From contig CAXXRM010000005.1 of the NCBI GenBank assembly GCA_963663135.2, positions 310,001-374,000 of the forward strand: a stretch of 64,000 nt of DNA, in the 5' to 3' direction. The position numbers were made by a program, and so were the translations under genes. Source of the stretch: Io17-Chloro-G2 sp963663135 (GTDB lineage: Bacteria; Chloroflexota; Dehalococcoidia; Lucifugimonadales; UBA3495). The stretch's first letter is position 1. The number at the start of each line of letters is the position of its first letter. Positions 50,529 to 59,625 of the stretch are shown piece by piece. A model generated the notes under the pieces. It was not told where the DNA came from, searched no databases, and saw only the letters and a list, made by a program, of their open reading frames with translations.

Positions 50529-51581
50529 TTAAGTGTTCAAGGTGGTGTGGAAGTAAACCTCGTCCAGGGTCAGTGGTCGGCGCAGCAGGCCCTGCTCGTA
50601 AGAGCCTTGAATGGCCCGCTCGATGTTTTTGCCCATCTTGTTAAGTCCGATGGGATACGGGTCTTCCCCGAATACCTCAGCCTGCTCTGCGAATTCCCGG
50701 CCGCCCATGTACAGGTAGCCCGACAGGTTGTCCCTGGCGCGCTCGTAAGCCACCTGCTTGGACCGCTCAAAAGCCTGGTACAGCTCCATCGCTACCCAGG
50801 GATGGTCCTTCAGGATGCGGTTCTGGACGATGATGTTGTGGTTGACATGGTGGAACTGGGTCTTCTGGTAGTATTCCCGGATTAGCTCCCATCCGCCGTC
50901 GGGCAGCAACCGCTTGACCTTGGGGTTGTTCGTCATCTGGGTTCCGGCGTAACGGTCGATGATCGTTGTGTCGCCGGCGGTCACCGTGCCGCTGGTCTGG
51001 AGGACCGTGCAGGCGTCTATGGTTCCGTTCTCCAGCTCCGAGTCCTGGGCTTGGTCCACGGTATAGAAGGAATGATCTACCCCCTGGACCTCATACCCGG
51101 GCATGTGCAACCCCAGGGCCCCGCCGTGGCTCAACTCCTTGGTTCTGGCGTTGAACCAAACGTTGTCGCCGGCTTCGATGCCGTACAGGTCTTTCAACGT
51201 GCACCGCATCCATAAGGCGGCGGTCATGTCATAGTCGGGGACCGCGATGCGCTTTCCCTTCAGGTCGGCCAGCGAATTTATCCCCGACGACGTATTGACG
51301 TAGAGGCCGGACCACATGTGGCCGCGGCTCAGAAACACGGGCAGGGCCGACCAGTCCCAACGGCCGTTGCCCAAAGTCTCGCGCCGCTCCCGAGCCAACA
51401 GGGTCTCGGAAATAGACATTTCCGACACGTCGAATTCGTCGTAAGCCAGGTTGCGGTAGAAAAGCATCCCTCCGTGGACGGTCACTATCTCCAGGTCTAT
51501 GCCCTCGGGTTTGACAGTGCCGTCTTTGAGCGGGGCCACCCTGGGATTGTCCCCGAACGCCATGGTCATATGCAGGCCCAT
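50529..51581 (-). CDS. 4,5-dihydroxyphthalate-decarboxylase-like protein (periplasmic-binding fold), copy 2
   Basis: A 350-residue protein with the pattern of the family named after 4,5-dihydroxyphthalate decarboxylase: LTMAFGDN-like start, DGTVKPEGIDLEIV, EFDVSEMSISETLLARERR, GINSLADLKGKRIAVPDYDMTAALWMR and HPWVAMELYQAFERSKQVAYE. The fold is that of periplasmic-binding proteins, and many members are better described as substrate-binding proteins or unknown. No signal peptide is visible. The ATG follows GGGGGTAAAAA. It is a paralog of 51754-52806, with a partial copy at 48008-48121. Confidence 0.8.
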   Translation of the reverse strand: MGLHMTMAFGDNPRVAPLKDGTVKPEGIDLEIVTVHGGMLFYRNLAYDEFDVSEMSISETLLARERRETLGNGRWDWSALPVFLSRGHMWSGLYVNTSSGINSLADLKGKRIAVPDYDMTAALWMRCTLKDLYGIEAGDNVWFNARTKELSHGGALGLHMPGYEVQGVDHSFYTVDQAQDSELENGTIDACTVLQTSGTVTAGDTTIIDRYAGTQMTNNPKVKRLLPDGGWELIREYYQKTQFHHVNHNIIVQNRILKDHPWVAMELYQAFERSKQVAYERARDNLSGYLYMGGREFAEQAEVFGEDPYPIGLNKMGKNIERAIQGSYEQGLLRRPLTLDEVYFHTTLNT

Positions 51582-51753
51582 TTTTTACCCCCGTTAGTTA
51601 GTGCTGGTCGTCAGGTCAGGTCGTCCGTCAATGCCGGCGCTTTCCGGAATTAGGAATCCTCTGAACAAGTCTGGAACGACGGCGATCCTCTGTTGGAATC
51701 GTGCTTGGCTAAGGCGTGGTCTGGGGCAATCAAACAACTTATTCAGAGGTTTC

Positions 51754-52806
51754 CTAGGTGTCCATCATCGTGTGGAAATAGACGTCCTCAAGCTTCAAAG
51801 GCTTGGTGAGCAACCCCGCTTCCTGGTTGCTTTGGATGATGCGTTCTATATTCTTACCCATTTTTTGAATCCCCATGGGGAATGGGTCCGCGCCGAGGGC
51901 GGCGTCCTGATCCTTGAAAGCGTTTTCGGGGAAGTACAGGTACCCCGCGGAGGCCTCGCGGGCCCTTTCGTAGGCAACTTCCTTGGACTTTTCAAATGCC
52001 TTGTAAAGCTCCAGGGCAACCCACGGGTGTTCCCGGAGGATACGGTTCTGCACTATCACGTGGTGGTTGGCGTGGAAGAACCCGGTCTGGCGGTAGTAGT
52101 CATAAACCGCCTGCTGGCCGGCGTCGGGCATGAGCAGTCGGAAGTTGGGGTTTCCGTCAACCTGGGTGCCGCCGTAACGGTCAATGACCGAGGCGTCTCC
52201 TGCGGTCACCCGGCCCCGCCTGCGGATGCCGCCGCTGGCGTCCAACTCTCCACTGTCAAGCATTTGGTCCAAGGTCTGGTCCGCCGTTAGCCAATGGTGT
52301 TCTACACCCACCACCTCGTGGCCCGGCAGGTGCAAACCCAGGCCGCCGCCGTGGCTCAGCTCTTTGGTCCGGCCGTTCCACCAACTATTGTCACTGGCTT
52401 CAATGCCGTAAAAGTCCTTCAAGTGGCAGCGCAGCCACACCGCAGAGGTCTGGTCGTAGTCGCCATATCCGATGCGCTTTCCCTTCAGGTCCGCCGGAGA
52501 CTGGATGCCCGAGTCGTTCCGGACGTAGAAGTTTGGCCAGGGGTGGCCCCGGCCCAGGAATACCGGCAGCGAAGACCAGTCCCATTTCCCATTGCCGGTG
52601 GTGTCTTTCCTTTCAGTCGCCACCAGCGTCTCGGACATCGACATTTCCGAGGCGTCGAATTCGTCGTTCGCCAGGTTGCGGTAAAAGAGCATTCCCCCTT
52701 CTATGGTCAGGACTTCCAGGTCGATGCCTTCAGGCTTGACCGTTCCGTCCCGCATGGGGTCCACCCTGGGATTGTCGCCGAAAGCAATGGTCATTTTTAG
52801 CGCCAT
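51754..52806 (-). CDS. 4,5-dihydroxyphthalate-decarboxylase-like protein, copy 1
   Basis: A 350-residue paralog of the previous gene, starting at ATG 52806 after GGAGGTTGGAA; an in-frame TTG lies two codons upstream. Shared landmarks are DGTVKPEGIDLEVLTIEGGMLFYRNLA, EFDASEMSMSETLVATERK and HPWVALELYKAFEKSKEVAYERA. The two copies differ mainly between residues 100 and 220, where ligand contacts are expected. With the neighbouring Rieske and amidohydrolase genes an aromatic-acid step is conceivable, but the exact reaction is not shown by the sequence. Confidence 0.8.
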   Translation of the reverse strand: MALKMTIAFGDNPRVDPMRDGTVKPEGIDLEVLTIEGGMLFYRNLANDEFDASEMSMSETLVATERKDTTGNGKWDWSSLPVFLGRGHPWPNFYVRNDSGIQSPADLKGKRIGYGDYDQTSAVWLRCHLKDFYGIEASDNSWWNGRTKELSHGGGLGLHLPGHEVVGVEHHWLTADQTLDQMLDSGELDASGGIRRRGRVTAGDASVIDRYGGTQVDGNPNFRLLMPDAGQQAVYDYYRQTGFFHANHHVIVQNRILREHPWVALELYKAFEKSKEVAYERAREASAGYLYFPENAFKDQDAALGADPFPMGIQKMGKNIERIIQSNQEAGLLTKPLKLEDVYFHTMMDT

Positions 52807-52930
52807 TTCCAACCTCCAAAGGCCTTATTCCCCTGAGTGATTAGAACCCGTGGGTTTGATTGCGATTGTCCGGGCCTATAAATGCCGACGAGCTCGCGGA
52901 CAAAGATATGAACGATCAGCCGGCCAAGCC

Positions 52931-53791
52931 CTACCCGTTGACCTGGGCGGCGATGAAGTCCTTCATCAGTTCCAGGGCCCGGTCGGCCTCGGCGCCCTCG
53001 CCCGACCCAAAACTGTGGGGCATGCCCTCAAATATCTCCAACTGCAAACTGCCGCCGGCCTGGCGGTAGGCTTCGGCAAAGGTCCGGGTCACCGGCACCG
53101 GCAGGTTGTTGTCTTCGGTGCCTTGGATGATCAACGCCGGCGGGAGGAGCACCGATTCTCCCCGGTTCAAGATGAGGTGGGGATTGCCTTCCTGCATCGC
53201 ATCTTGCGTGAGGAAGTACGCTTCGGACGAGGCCACCAGGCGGTCGTTGCCGGTGTCCTGGGCGAAGAAATACCTGGCGTGGGGATCTACAATCGGCCAG
53301 CATCCAATGAGGTACTTGGCCGTGGCGTCCACGCCTGCGCCTTCTTCAAGGGGAATCGCGGCGTACCGTGGGTCGCGGGGCCGCATCGCGTTGAGGAAAA
53401 TCGTGTGGCCGCCGCTGGATGACCCCCAGAGCCCTACCGACGCCGCGTCTGCGTTGAAATCGCCGGCGTGGGCCTTCAGCCAGCGGGTGGCGAAATTTAC
53501 GTCGGCCACCTGGGCGGGATAAGGGTGGGTTGGGCCCAGCCTGAAGTCGACCGATGCAATGACCACGCCGGTTGCGGCCAGCTGGGGAGCCCGGTAATCC
53601 GAATGGGTGCGGTCGCCCCGGTTCCACGCTCCGCCGTGGACATCCAGCAGCGCCGGAAATGGGCCGGCTCCCTTGGGTTGGTAGATGCGTACCAGCCAGC
53701 CTTCTTCCCCGTGGCGCAGGTACTCTTGCTCATGGACCTCGACTTCGTATGACGCTGCGGGATCGTGGACCAAACTCTGTTGACTGACCAT
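52931..53791 (-). CDS. Alpha/beta hydrolase, esterase/lipase of the HSL/BD-FAE type
   Basis: A 286-residue cytosolic esterase starting at ATG 53791, after GGAGGGACCT. The oxyanion-hole motif is HGGAW (residues 52-56), the nucleophile elbow GSSSGG has Ser135, the acid is probably the Asp of GTEDNN and the histidine that of MPHSF. Such enzymes hydrolyse short acyl esters or carbamates. The gene lies just upstream of the two dihydroxyphthalate-decarboxylase-like genes on the same strand. Confidence 0.87.
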   Translation of the reverse strand: MVSQQSLVHDPAASYEVEVHEQEYLRHGEEGWLVRIYQPKGAGPFPALLDVHGGAWNRGDRTHSDYRAPQLAATGVVIASVDFRLGPTHPYPAQVADVNFATRWLKAHAGDFNADAASVGLWGSSSGGHTIFLNAMRPRDPRYAAIPLEEGAGVDATAKYLIGCWPIVDPHARYFFAQDTGNDRLVASSEAYFLTQDAMQEGNPHLILNRGESVLLPPALIIQGTEDNNLPVPVTRTFAEAYRQAGGSLQLEIFEGMPHSFGSGEGAEADRALELMKDFIAAQVNG

Positions 53792-53812
53792 AGGTCCCTC
53801 CATGGTTATCAA

Positions 53813-54033
53813 TCTGTGGCTAATAATCCGTTGGTCCCGATGGTAAATCCGAGAATGGGGACCGGTGCACGCGTCAAATGCGCCTGAGTGGAGGATTCCC
53901 GAAGTATATCAGGCGTTAACATAAGAGTAAATTCAGGGCGGATTCTTTGGGATGGGGCGCTGGGAACGGCGTCGGGAGGGCCAAAACCCTTGGACCGAGA
54001 TACCCTACCAGGGCGGCCAAAGTGCCCGGAGCA
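53813..54033. other. Intergenic region, no gene seen
   Basis: About 220 bases between the esterase start and the stop of the deacetylase gene. No repeat or convincing reading frame is visible. Confidence 0.4.
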
Positions 54034-54927
54034 TTACCCGATCGGCGGGTAATGCTCCAACCACCAGCGGGCAATCTCATCCCTCCGGGCGAACCATACG
54101 CCTGGAAATCCCCGGGCGTATTCCAGGAACCTTTGCACGGCCATTGAGCGGGCGGGCCGGCCGGCGATGCGGCAGTGGAGTCCCACGGACATCATTTTGG
54201 GGGTGTGCACTCCCTCTTGAAACAAGCAGTCAAAAGTATCTTTCAGATACTCGTAGAAGTCGCTCACGCTGGTCAGGCCGCCCCGCCAGAACCGGGCGTC
54301 GTTGGTCTCCATGCTGTAGGGAACCACCAGCCAGGGATTGCCGTTGACCGTGGTGTAGTAGGGCAGGTCGTCGTTCATCGCCCCGCTGTCGTAGATGAAA
54401 CCTCCCTCGGTCGCGACCAATTCCCTGGTGTTGATGCTGGCGCCGTAGCGGGTGAACCAACCCACCGGCCGCTGCCCGGTGGTGCGGGTTAGCGATTCCA
54501 CCGTCTTTCGGATGGATTCATGCTCATCGTCCCGGCTCATCAGGTGGTGTTCTTCCCATCGATAACCGTGGCCGCAGACCTCATGACCACGGGCCACTAT
54601 CTCCCGGGCCGCTTCCGGGTTGCGTTCCAGGGCCAGCGCGCAACAGAAAAAGGTTGAGGGTGTTTGATACCGGTCCAGAAGGTCGAGCAGTCGCCAAACC
54701 CCAACCCGGCTGCCATACTCAAAGAAAGACTCGTTGAACACGTCCCGTTGGCCCGGCGGCACCGGCGAGGGGACCTCGCTGTTCGTCTCGTGGTGTGAGT
54801 CCCCGTCCAGCGTGGAATATTCGGCGCCCTCCTCGTAGTTGACCACCATGGACACGGCGATGCGCGCCCCACCGGGCCACTCGACCACCGGCGGTTTGGG
54901 GCCGTAACCTACTAGATCGCGTATCAC
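54034..54927 (-). CDS. Polysaccharide-deacetylase-fold protein, PuuE allantoinase-like
   Basis: A 297-residue protein starting at GTG 54927, seven bases after GGGAGG; a second GTG five codons upstream lacks such spacing. The fold's landmarks are SMVVNYEEGAEYS near the start, STFFCCALALE, GHEVCGHGYRWEEHH and TRYGASINTRELVATEGGF. These match PuuE-type (metal-independent or zinc-dependent) allantoinases and related C-N hydrolases rather than true chitin deacetylases. Substrate is probably a cyclic amide or similar C-N compound. It diverges from an amidohydrolase gene. Confidence 0.82.
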   Translation of the reverse strand: MIRDLVGYGPKPPVVEWPGGARIAVSMVVNYEEGAEYSTLDGDSHHETNSEVPSPVPPGQRDVFNESFFEYGSRVGVWRLLDLLDRYQTPSTFFCCALALERNPEAAREIVARGHEVCGHGYRWEEHHLMSRDDEHESIRKTVESLTRTTGQRPVGWFTRYGASINTRELVATEGGFIYDSGAMNDDLPYYTTVNGNPWLVVPYSMETNDARFWRGGLTSVSDFYEYLKDTFDCLFQEGVHTPKMMSVGLHCRIAGRPARSMAVQRFLEYARGFPGVWFARRDEIARWWLEHYPPIG

Positions 54928-55033
54928 GGGGCCGCCTCCCACAGGAAATACAGCAGGGGCCCATTATATCCTCAAGATAAGCGCGGCGGTGTGATACGAT
55001 TGGCCCGTTAAAATCTAGCTTGGAGGCGCCATC

Positions 55034-56050
55034 ATGCCATACGGAGGCAATGACTGGCTGGCTTTGACCCAGGAAACCACCTTGGAACCGGACCTGCCCA
55101 TCTGCGACTGCCATCACCATTTCTGGGACTTCCGGACTGAACGAGTCCCCTATCAGCGGTACCTGCTTCATGAATTGGCAGACGACATCAGCAGCGGCCA
55201 CAACGTGCGCTCGACTGTTTTTATTGAAGCCAGGTCCATGTATCGCAGCGATGGCCCCCCGGAGTTGCGGTCGGTGGGCGAGGTTGAGTTCGTTCAGGGC
55301 ATGGCTTCCGCTTCCGCCAGCGGGCTATACGGTCCCGGCCGGGGCGCTGCGGCGATCATAGGCAATGCCGACTTGAAGCTGGGTGACCGGGTGGAGCCGG
55401 TCCTTGAGGCCCTCCAGGCCGCCAGCCCCAACCGGTTCCGGGGCATCCGACATTCGGTTGGCTGGGACCCCCACCCGGACGTTTTGAGTCGCGAGGTGGA
55501 AGGGATGCTGGCCCATGACAACTACCGGGCCGGGGCCAGGGCTCTCGCCCGCAGGGGCCTAATCCTGGAATGTGCAATGTACTTTCACCAGTTGCCCCAA
55601 ATGGCGGAATTCGCCAAAGCTGTGCCAGACCTGACAATTGTCTTGAATCACATTGGCGGCCCAATGCTGGTTGGCCCCTACGCCGGCAGCGAGGAAGAGG
55701 TGTTGCCCGCTTGGCGTCAGGGCCTGGCAGCCGTGGCGGAATGCCACAACGTGGTTATCAAACTTGGCGGCGTCGGAATGCCCCGGTACGGGTTCGATTG
55801 GCACCTGCGGGACCAACCCGTTGGCTCTGAAGAGATGGCGGAATCAATAGCGCCGTTGATGAACCCTTGCATCGAGGCGTTCGGCCCCAGCCGGTCGATG
55901 TTCGAAAGCAACTTCCCGGTGGACAAGGTCTCCTTCTCTTATAACGTGATGTACAACGCTTTCAAGCGGATGACCAAGGACTACTCGGCTGGCGAGCGGG
56001 CAGAAATGTTCCATGACACGGCGGCAAGAGTGTACCGGATAGATGTTTGA
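55034..56050 (+). CDS. Amidohydrolase-2 family hydrolase (lactonase-like)
   Basis: A 338-residue TIM-barrel hydrolase. ICDCHHHFWDF (residues 23-33) is the metal-binding strand; later features are RFRGIRHSVGWDPHP, LTIVLNHIGGP and MFESNFPVDKVSFSY with the catalytic aspartate region. The pattern is that of the 2-pyrone-4,6-dicarbolactonase/L-fuconolactonase group, which hydrolyses lactones. The ATG follows TTGGAGGCGCCATC. A lactone from ring fission of a protocatechuate-type intermediate would suit the nearby genes, but this is inference. Confidence 0.85.
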   Translation: MPYGGNDWLALTQETTLEPDLPICDCHHHFWDFRTERVPYQRYLLHELADDISSGHNVRSTVFIEARSMYRSDGPPELRSVGEVEFVQGMASASASGLYGPGRGAAAIIGNADLKLGDRVEPVLEALQAASPNRFRGIRHSVGWDPHPDVLSREVEGMLAHDNYRAGARALARRGLILECAMYFHQLPQMAEFAKAVPDLTIVLNHIGGPMLVGPYAGSEEEVLPAWRQGLAAVAECHNVVIKLGGVGMPRYGFDWHLRDQPVGSEEMAESIAPLMNPCIEAFGPSRSMFESNFPVDKVSFSYNVMYNAFKRMTKDYSAGERAEMFHDTAARVYRIDV

Positions 56051-56182
56051 GCGCAAATTCTCAATCTGCAACAACTCGCATGGGATCACCAACCCGCGTC
56101 ATCCGGCAGACTTGTGCCTGTGGGAGGGAGCCAACTCCCTAAATCCGGTAAGACCGCATGATCGGACAATGAGACAGCCCCG

Positions 56183-57490
56183 TTGAGCCGAGTAGTTTCG
56201 AACACATGGCATCCTATAACCCGGTTTGTGCCCATTTCCATGAGGTATGGGCAATTCCGGTATTACTGGCTGGCCTTGCTCGCCGGGGTTACCGGCCACC
56301 AGATGCTGCTCAACTTTACGATGGGCTGGCTGCTGTTCGACCTCACCGGCCAAGAGCGGGACTTGGCCTTCCTGGGAATCGCGATCGCGGTGCCTGCCCT
56401 CGCGCTCAACCTGGTCGGCGGGGTTTTGGCCGACCGTTTCGAACCCAAGGTACTGGTGGCGGTTGCCCAGTCCACTTCTGCGACCGTGGTGGTGCTGCTG
56501 GCCGTGATGGTGATGTTGGGCCGGGTGGAGCCGGCCCACGTGCTGATCGCCGCAGTGTTGATCGGCACCGTCCAGGCCTTCGATCAACCCAGCCGTTCCA
56601 GTATCTTCCCCCGGTTGGTGCAGCGGGAGCACATCGTCAATGCCGTAGCCATGGAGAGCCTGGTTTGGAACGGCGTCCGCGTTTTGGCTCCAGCCCTGGC
56701 CGGGATCACGATCGAACAGCTCAGCATCCAGGCATCAATGTTCATCAGCGCCTCAACGTTCTACGTTTTGGGCGCGATAGTAGCCCTTCTGAGGCTGAGG
56801 GATAGGGCTCCGGCTACCGGCCAGGTCACTCAACAGGTTTTGGAAGGGATCCGCTACGTGCGGACTCACACGGTGTTTTCCCTGATCATGTTGCTCACGT
56901 TCTGCAACAGCCTGTTCGGTATGGCCTATGTGCATTTGATGCCGTCTTTTGCCAAAGAGGTCCTGGGAGTGGACGCCGGCAGTGTCGGTTACCTGCTGGG
57001 CGCCTCGGGCTTGGGAGCAATAATCGGCACCTTGATCATTGCCAGGTTGAAGGACCACCACCCCAAGGGCCTGATAATTATCGGCGGGGCGATCACTTAT
57101 GGCGTGTTCCTGATCCTGTTTTCGCTGGCGGCGTGGCGGGGCCTGTACGCGGTCTCCATGGTGACGTTGCTGATGGTCGGGATTTCCAACTCCCTCTATC
57201 TCACCGGGGGACTCAGCGTCCTGCAGCACCTGGTGCCCGACCGGCTGCGCGGCAGGGTAATGGGGCTGTACGGCATGACCTGGAGCCTGGCCCCCCTGGG
57301 GATGGCCCAGGCCGGATTTGTTGCCCAGTACACCAACGCATCGGTGGCGGTGGCGGCCGGCGCCGTGGTGACCATCGTAGTCGCCGCGCTGATCCTGCTA
57401 TTATCGCCGGAGATCCGTGCCCTGCGGGGCGCAATCCCCGAATCCCAAAGGCTTGCTTACCAGTCGGCCGGCGTAAAAGCCGAGCGATAG
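56183..57490 (+). CDS. MFS transporter, 12-segment exporter type
   Basis: A 435-residue major facilitator superfamily protein with about 12 membrane segments. It starts at TTG 56183 or, shorter, at ATG 56240 (MRYGQFRYYWLALLAG). The segment GGVLADRFEPKVLVAVAQS is the loop 2-3 signature, and the central loop is short. SRSSIFPRLVQREHIVNAVAMESL and DRLRGRVMGLYGM are characteristic of the enterobactin-exporter-like (EntS/MFS_3) group. It probably exports a small molecule. The neighbours on the same strand are an LLM enzyme and an SDR. Confidence 0.88.
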   Translation: MSRVVSNTWHPITRFVPISMRYGQFRYYWLALLAGVTGHQMLLNFTMGWLLFDLTGQERDLAFLGIAIAVPALALNLVGGVLADRFEPKVLVAVAQSTSATVVVLLAVMVMLGRVEPAHVLIAAVLIGTVQAFDQPSRSSIFPRLVQREHIVNAVAMESLVWNGVRVLAPALAGITIEQLSIQASMFISASTFYVLGAIVALLRLRDRAPATGQVTQQVLEGIRYVRTHTVFSLIMLLTFCNSLFGMAYVHLMPSFAKEVLGVDAGSVGYLLGASGLGAIIGTLIIARLKDHHPKGLIIIGGAITYGVFLILFSLAAWRGLYAVSMVTLLMVGISNSLYLTGGLSVLQHLVPDRLRGRVMGLYGMTWSLAPLGMAQAGFVAQYTNASVAVAAGAVVTIVVAALILLLSPEIRALRGAIPESQRLAYQSAGVKAER

Positions 57491-57586
57491 GCGTTCGGCG
57501 CACTAGATAGCAAAGCGGCCCAACAGGAAACCGGGCCGGCGGCCAGTCCCCTCCTCGACTGGCCATACTACCTAACGGAGTTTCAA

Positions 57587-58618
57587 ATGCCTTTCCAGAT
57601 CGATCTCAGAGTCCCACCGTGCGCTCCGGTGTCCGAAGTCGCTGGTTTCATTGAGTTGTGTGAGGAAGCCGGTTTCGACGGCGTCGGCATCCTGGATTCT
57701 CAGATGCTGGAGCGGGATGTGTTTGTGAGCATGGCCGCCGCCGCCATGGCAACCTCCAGGATCCGGATTGCCTCAGCGGTGCTCAACCCGATCACGCGGC
57801 ATCTCTCGGTGATTGCCTCAGCGGCCAAAACGGTGGCCGAATTGGCGCCGGGAAGGGCCGAGTTTTGGATCGGCCGGGGGTTCAGTTCGGTACAGACCAT
57901 AGGGACGCCGCCGGCGACGGTGCGCCAGATGCGGCAATGCGTTCTCACTCTGAAAAGCATTCTGTCCGGGGAGGACGTATCTTTCGGGGACGCCAGCAGC
58001 CGGATGCGTCACGGTGACTCCCACATCCCTCGGATCATCATCGCGGCCCACGGTCCACGAACCATTGAGGCCGCGGGTGAGGTTGCCGATGGCGTGTTGC
58101 TCCAGGTGGGCATCGACCCCGGCTCGGTGGAGCTGGCCCGGCAGCATCTGGAGATTGGCGCCAAAAGGGCCGGACGCAACCCGGACGAACTAGAGATGAT
58201 ACTCTGCGCCACCACCGTCATCATGGACGACCAGGAGGAAGCGCGGGAAGCCGCCCGCCCTCTTTGTGTCCAGCGACTCGTGGAAAAGTCCCATACTCCC
58301 TACCTGCGGGCCGCGGGCATAAACCCCGACGACCTGGAGGTCCCCGCAGGCTTGGACGAACTCTATCCCGACATCCCCCACGCGGAAGACTGGGAGCGGG
58401 CCAAAGAGCTTTGCTCATTCCTGCCCGAGGAGACTCTGGCCCAAATGTGCGACGCCATCGGAATCATCGGGACCCCGGAGTATTGCGCCGGGCAGCTCCG
58501 GAAAGCCCAGGCGAACGGCATTGAACATCTTTACCTGATGACCAGCGAGACCTATCAGTTCCCACAACGGGAGTTGACCGCGTTCAAGGACACCATTTTC
58601 CCCGCCTTGGACAGGTAA
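57587..58618 (+). CDS. LLM-class oxidoreductase, F420/Mer-like branch
   Basis: A 343-residue luciferase-superfamily protein. DGVGILDSQMLERDVFVSMAAAAMATSRIRI, LNPITRHLSVIASAAKTVAELAPGRAEFWIGRG and the C-terminal GTPEYCAGQLRKAQANGIEHLYLM are the barrel landmarks. The EHH motif is absent (ILDSQMLERD instead), as in F420-using members. The ATG follows CGGAGTTTCAA. An SDR gene follows 35 bases later, so the two are likely co-transcribed. Confidence 0.87.
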   Translation: MPFQIDLRVPPCAPVSEVAGFIELCEEAGFDGVGILDSQMLERDVFVSMAAAAMATSRIRIASAVLNPITRHLSVIASAAKTVAELAPGRAEFWIGRGFSSVQTIGTPPATVRQMRQCVLTLKSILSGEDVSFGDASSRMRHGDSHIPRIIIAAHGPRTIEAAGEVADGVLLQVGIDPGSVELARQHLEIGAKRAGRNPDELEMILCATTVIMDDQEEAREAARPLCVQRLVEKSHTPYLRAAGINPDDLEVPAGLDELYPDIPHAEDWERAKELCSFLPEETLAQMCDAIGIIGTPEYCAGQLRKAQANGIEHLYLMTSETYQFPQRELTAFKDTIFPALDR

Positions 58619-58653
58619 CCATAACTCACGAACGGCGAACTAATGGAGCGGAT

Positions 58654-59433
58654 ATGAATATCGAAGGGGCAGTGGTCATCGTAACCGGTTCAGCCACCGG
58701 GTTAGGGGCGGCAGTTGCCCAACGACTGGCGTCCAAGGGGGGCCGGGTGGTGATCAACTACACGAAGAGCGAGGATGAGGCCCGCGAGACCGCGGCGGCT
58801 TGCGAAAAACTGGGAGGTGAGGCTCTCTTGTGCCGCGCCGACGTGTCTGATGATGCCGACTGCCGCCGTATGGCGGAGGAAGCGGTGAAAAAATGGGGGC
58901 GCGTGGATGGCCTGGTGAACAACGCCGCCCTCTCCAAGATTACTCCCCATCGAGACCTGGAGGGCTTGTCCGGCGATGACTTCCTGAGAATTTTCTCGGT
59001 GAATGTGGTCGGGCCGTTCCAGATGGTCCGGGCGGTGGCGCCCCGGATGCAGGAACAAGGCCGGGGGGCTATTGTCAACGTTTCTTCACTCTCCGGGATG
59101 AGCGGGTCGGGAAGCTCAATCGCCTACGCCGCGTCCAAGGCCGCGCTGAACACCATGACCCTATCCCTGGCTCGAGCGTTGGCTCCGGAGATACGGGTCA
59201 ACGCAGTCTGCCCCGGAGTGATGCAGACCCGGTGGTGGCGGGAAGGATTGGGTGAGGAGCGTTATACCTCGTTCATCGAGCAGTACGCGGAATCCGCCCC
59301 CCTGAAATCCGCCGGCACCCCCGAGGCCGTGGCCGACCCGGTGGTGTGGTTGCTTGAGGGCGCCGATCAAATAACCGGAGAGACCATAATCGTCGACTCA
59401 GGCACCCACCTGGGCGGCGCTGCCCGCAGGTAA
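58654..59433 (+). CDS. SDR-family oxidoreductase
   Basis: A 259-residue classical short-chain dehydrogenase. The cofactor motif TGSATGLG is at residues 11-18, NNAA at about 89-92, and the catalytic residues are in VSSLSGMS and YAASK. IRVNAVCPGVMQTRWW follows, and the C-terminal GETIIVDSGTHLGG is typical. The ATG follows GGAGCGGAT. It forms a short unit with the preceding LLM gene. Substrate is probably an alcohol, keto or diol group; no more can be said. Confidence 0.9.
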   Translation: MNIEGAVVIVTGSATGLGAAVAQRLASKGGRVVINYTKSEDEARETAAACEKLGGEALLCRADVSDDADCRRMAEEAVKKWGRVDGLVNNAALSKITPHRDLEGLSGDDFLRIFSVNVVGPFQMVRAVAPRMQEQGRGAIVNVSSLSGMSGSGSSIAYAASKAALNTMTLSLARALAPEIRVNAVCPGVMQTRWWREGLGEERYTSFIEQYAESAPLKSAGTPEAVADPVVWLLEGADQITGETIIVDSGTHLGGAARR

Positions 59434-59625
59434 ACCCGCCGGATTCCACAGGGGTTCCCGGCGGCCACGTCGGCCGGGCATTCTCTCGTTATTCGCATTG
59501 CCCGAGAACCGGCGTAGGCTCTATGGTCGGACCAACACCCAGGATAAGTCCCGGCCTCTCGCAGCGGCGCCGGTTCCCGGAATTTTGGACGGGTCACCGG
59601 CGCCCGACCGCTTTAATGCTTGGAC

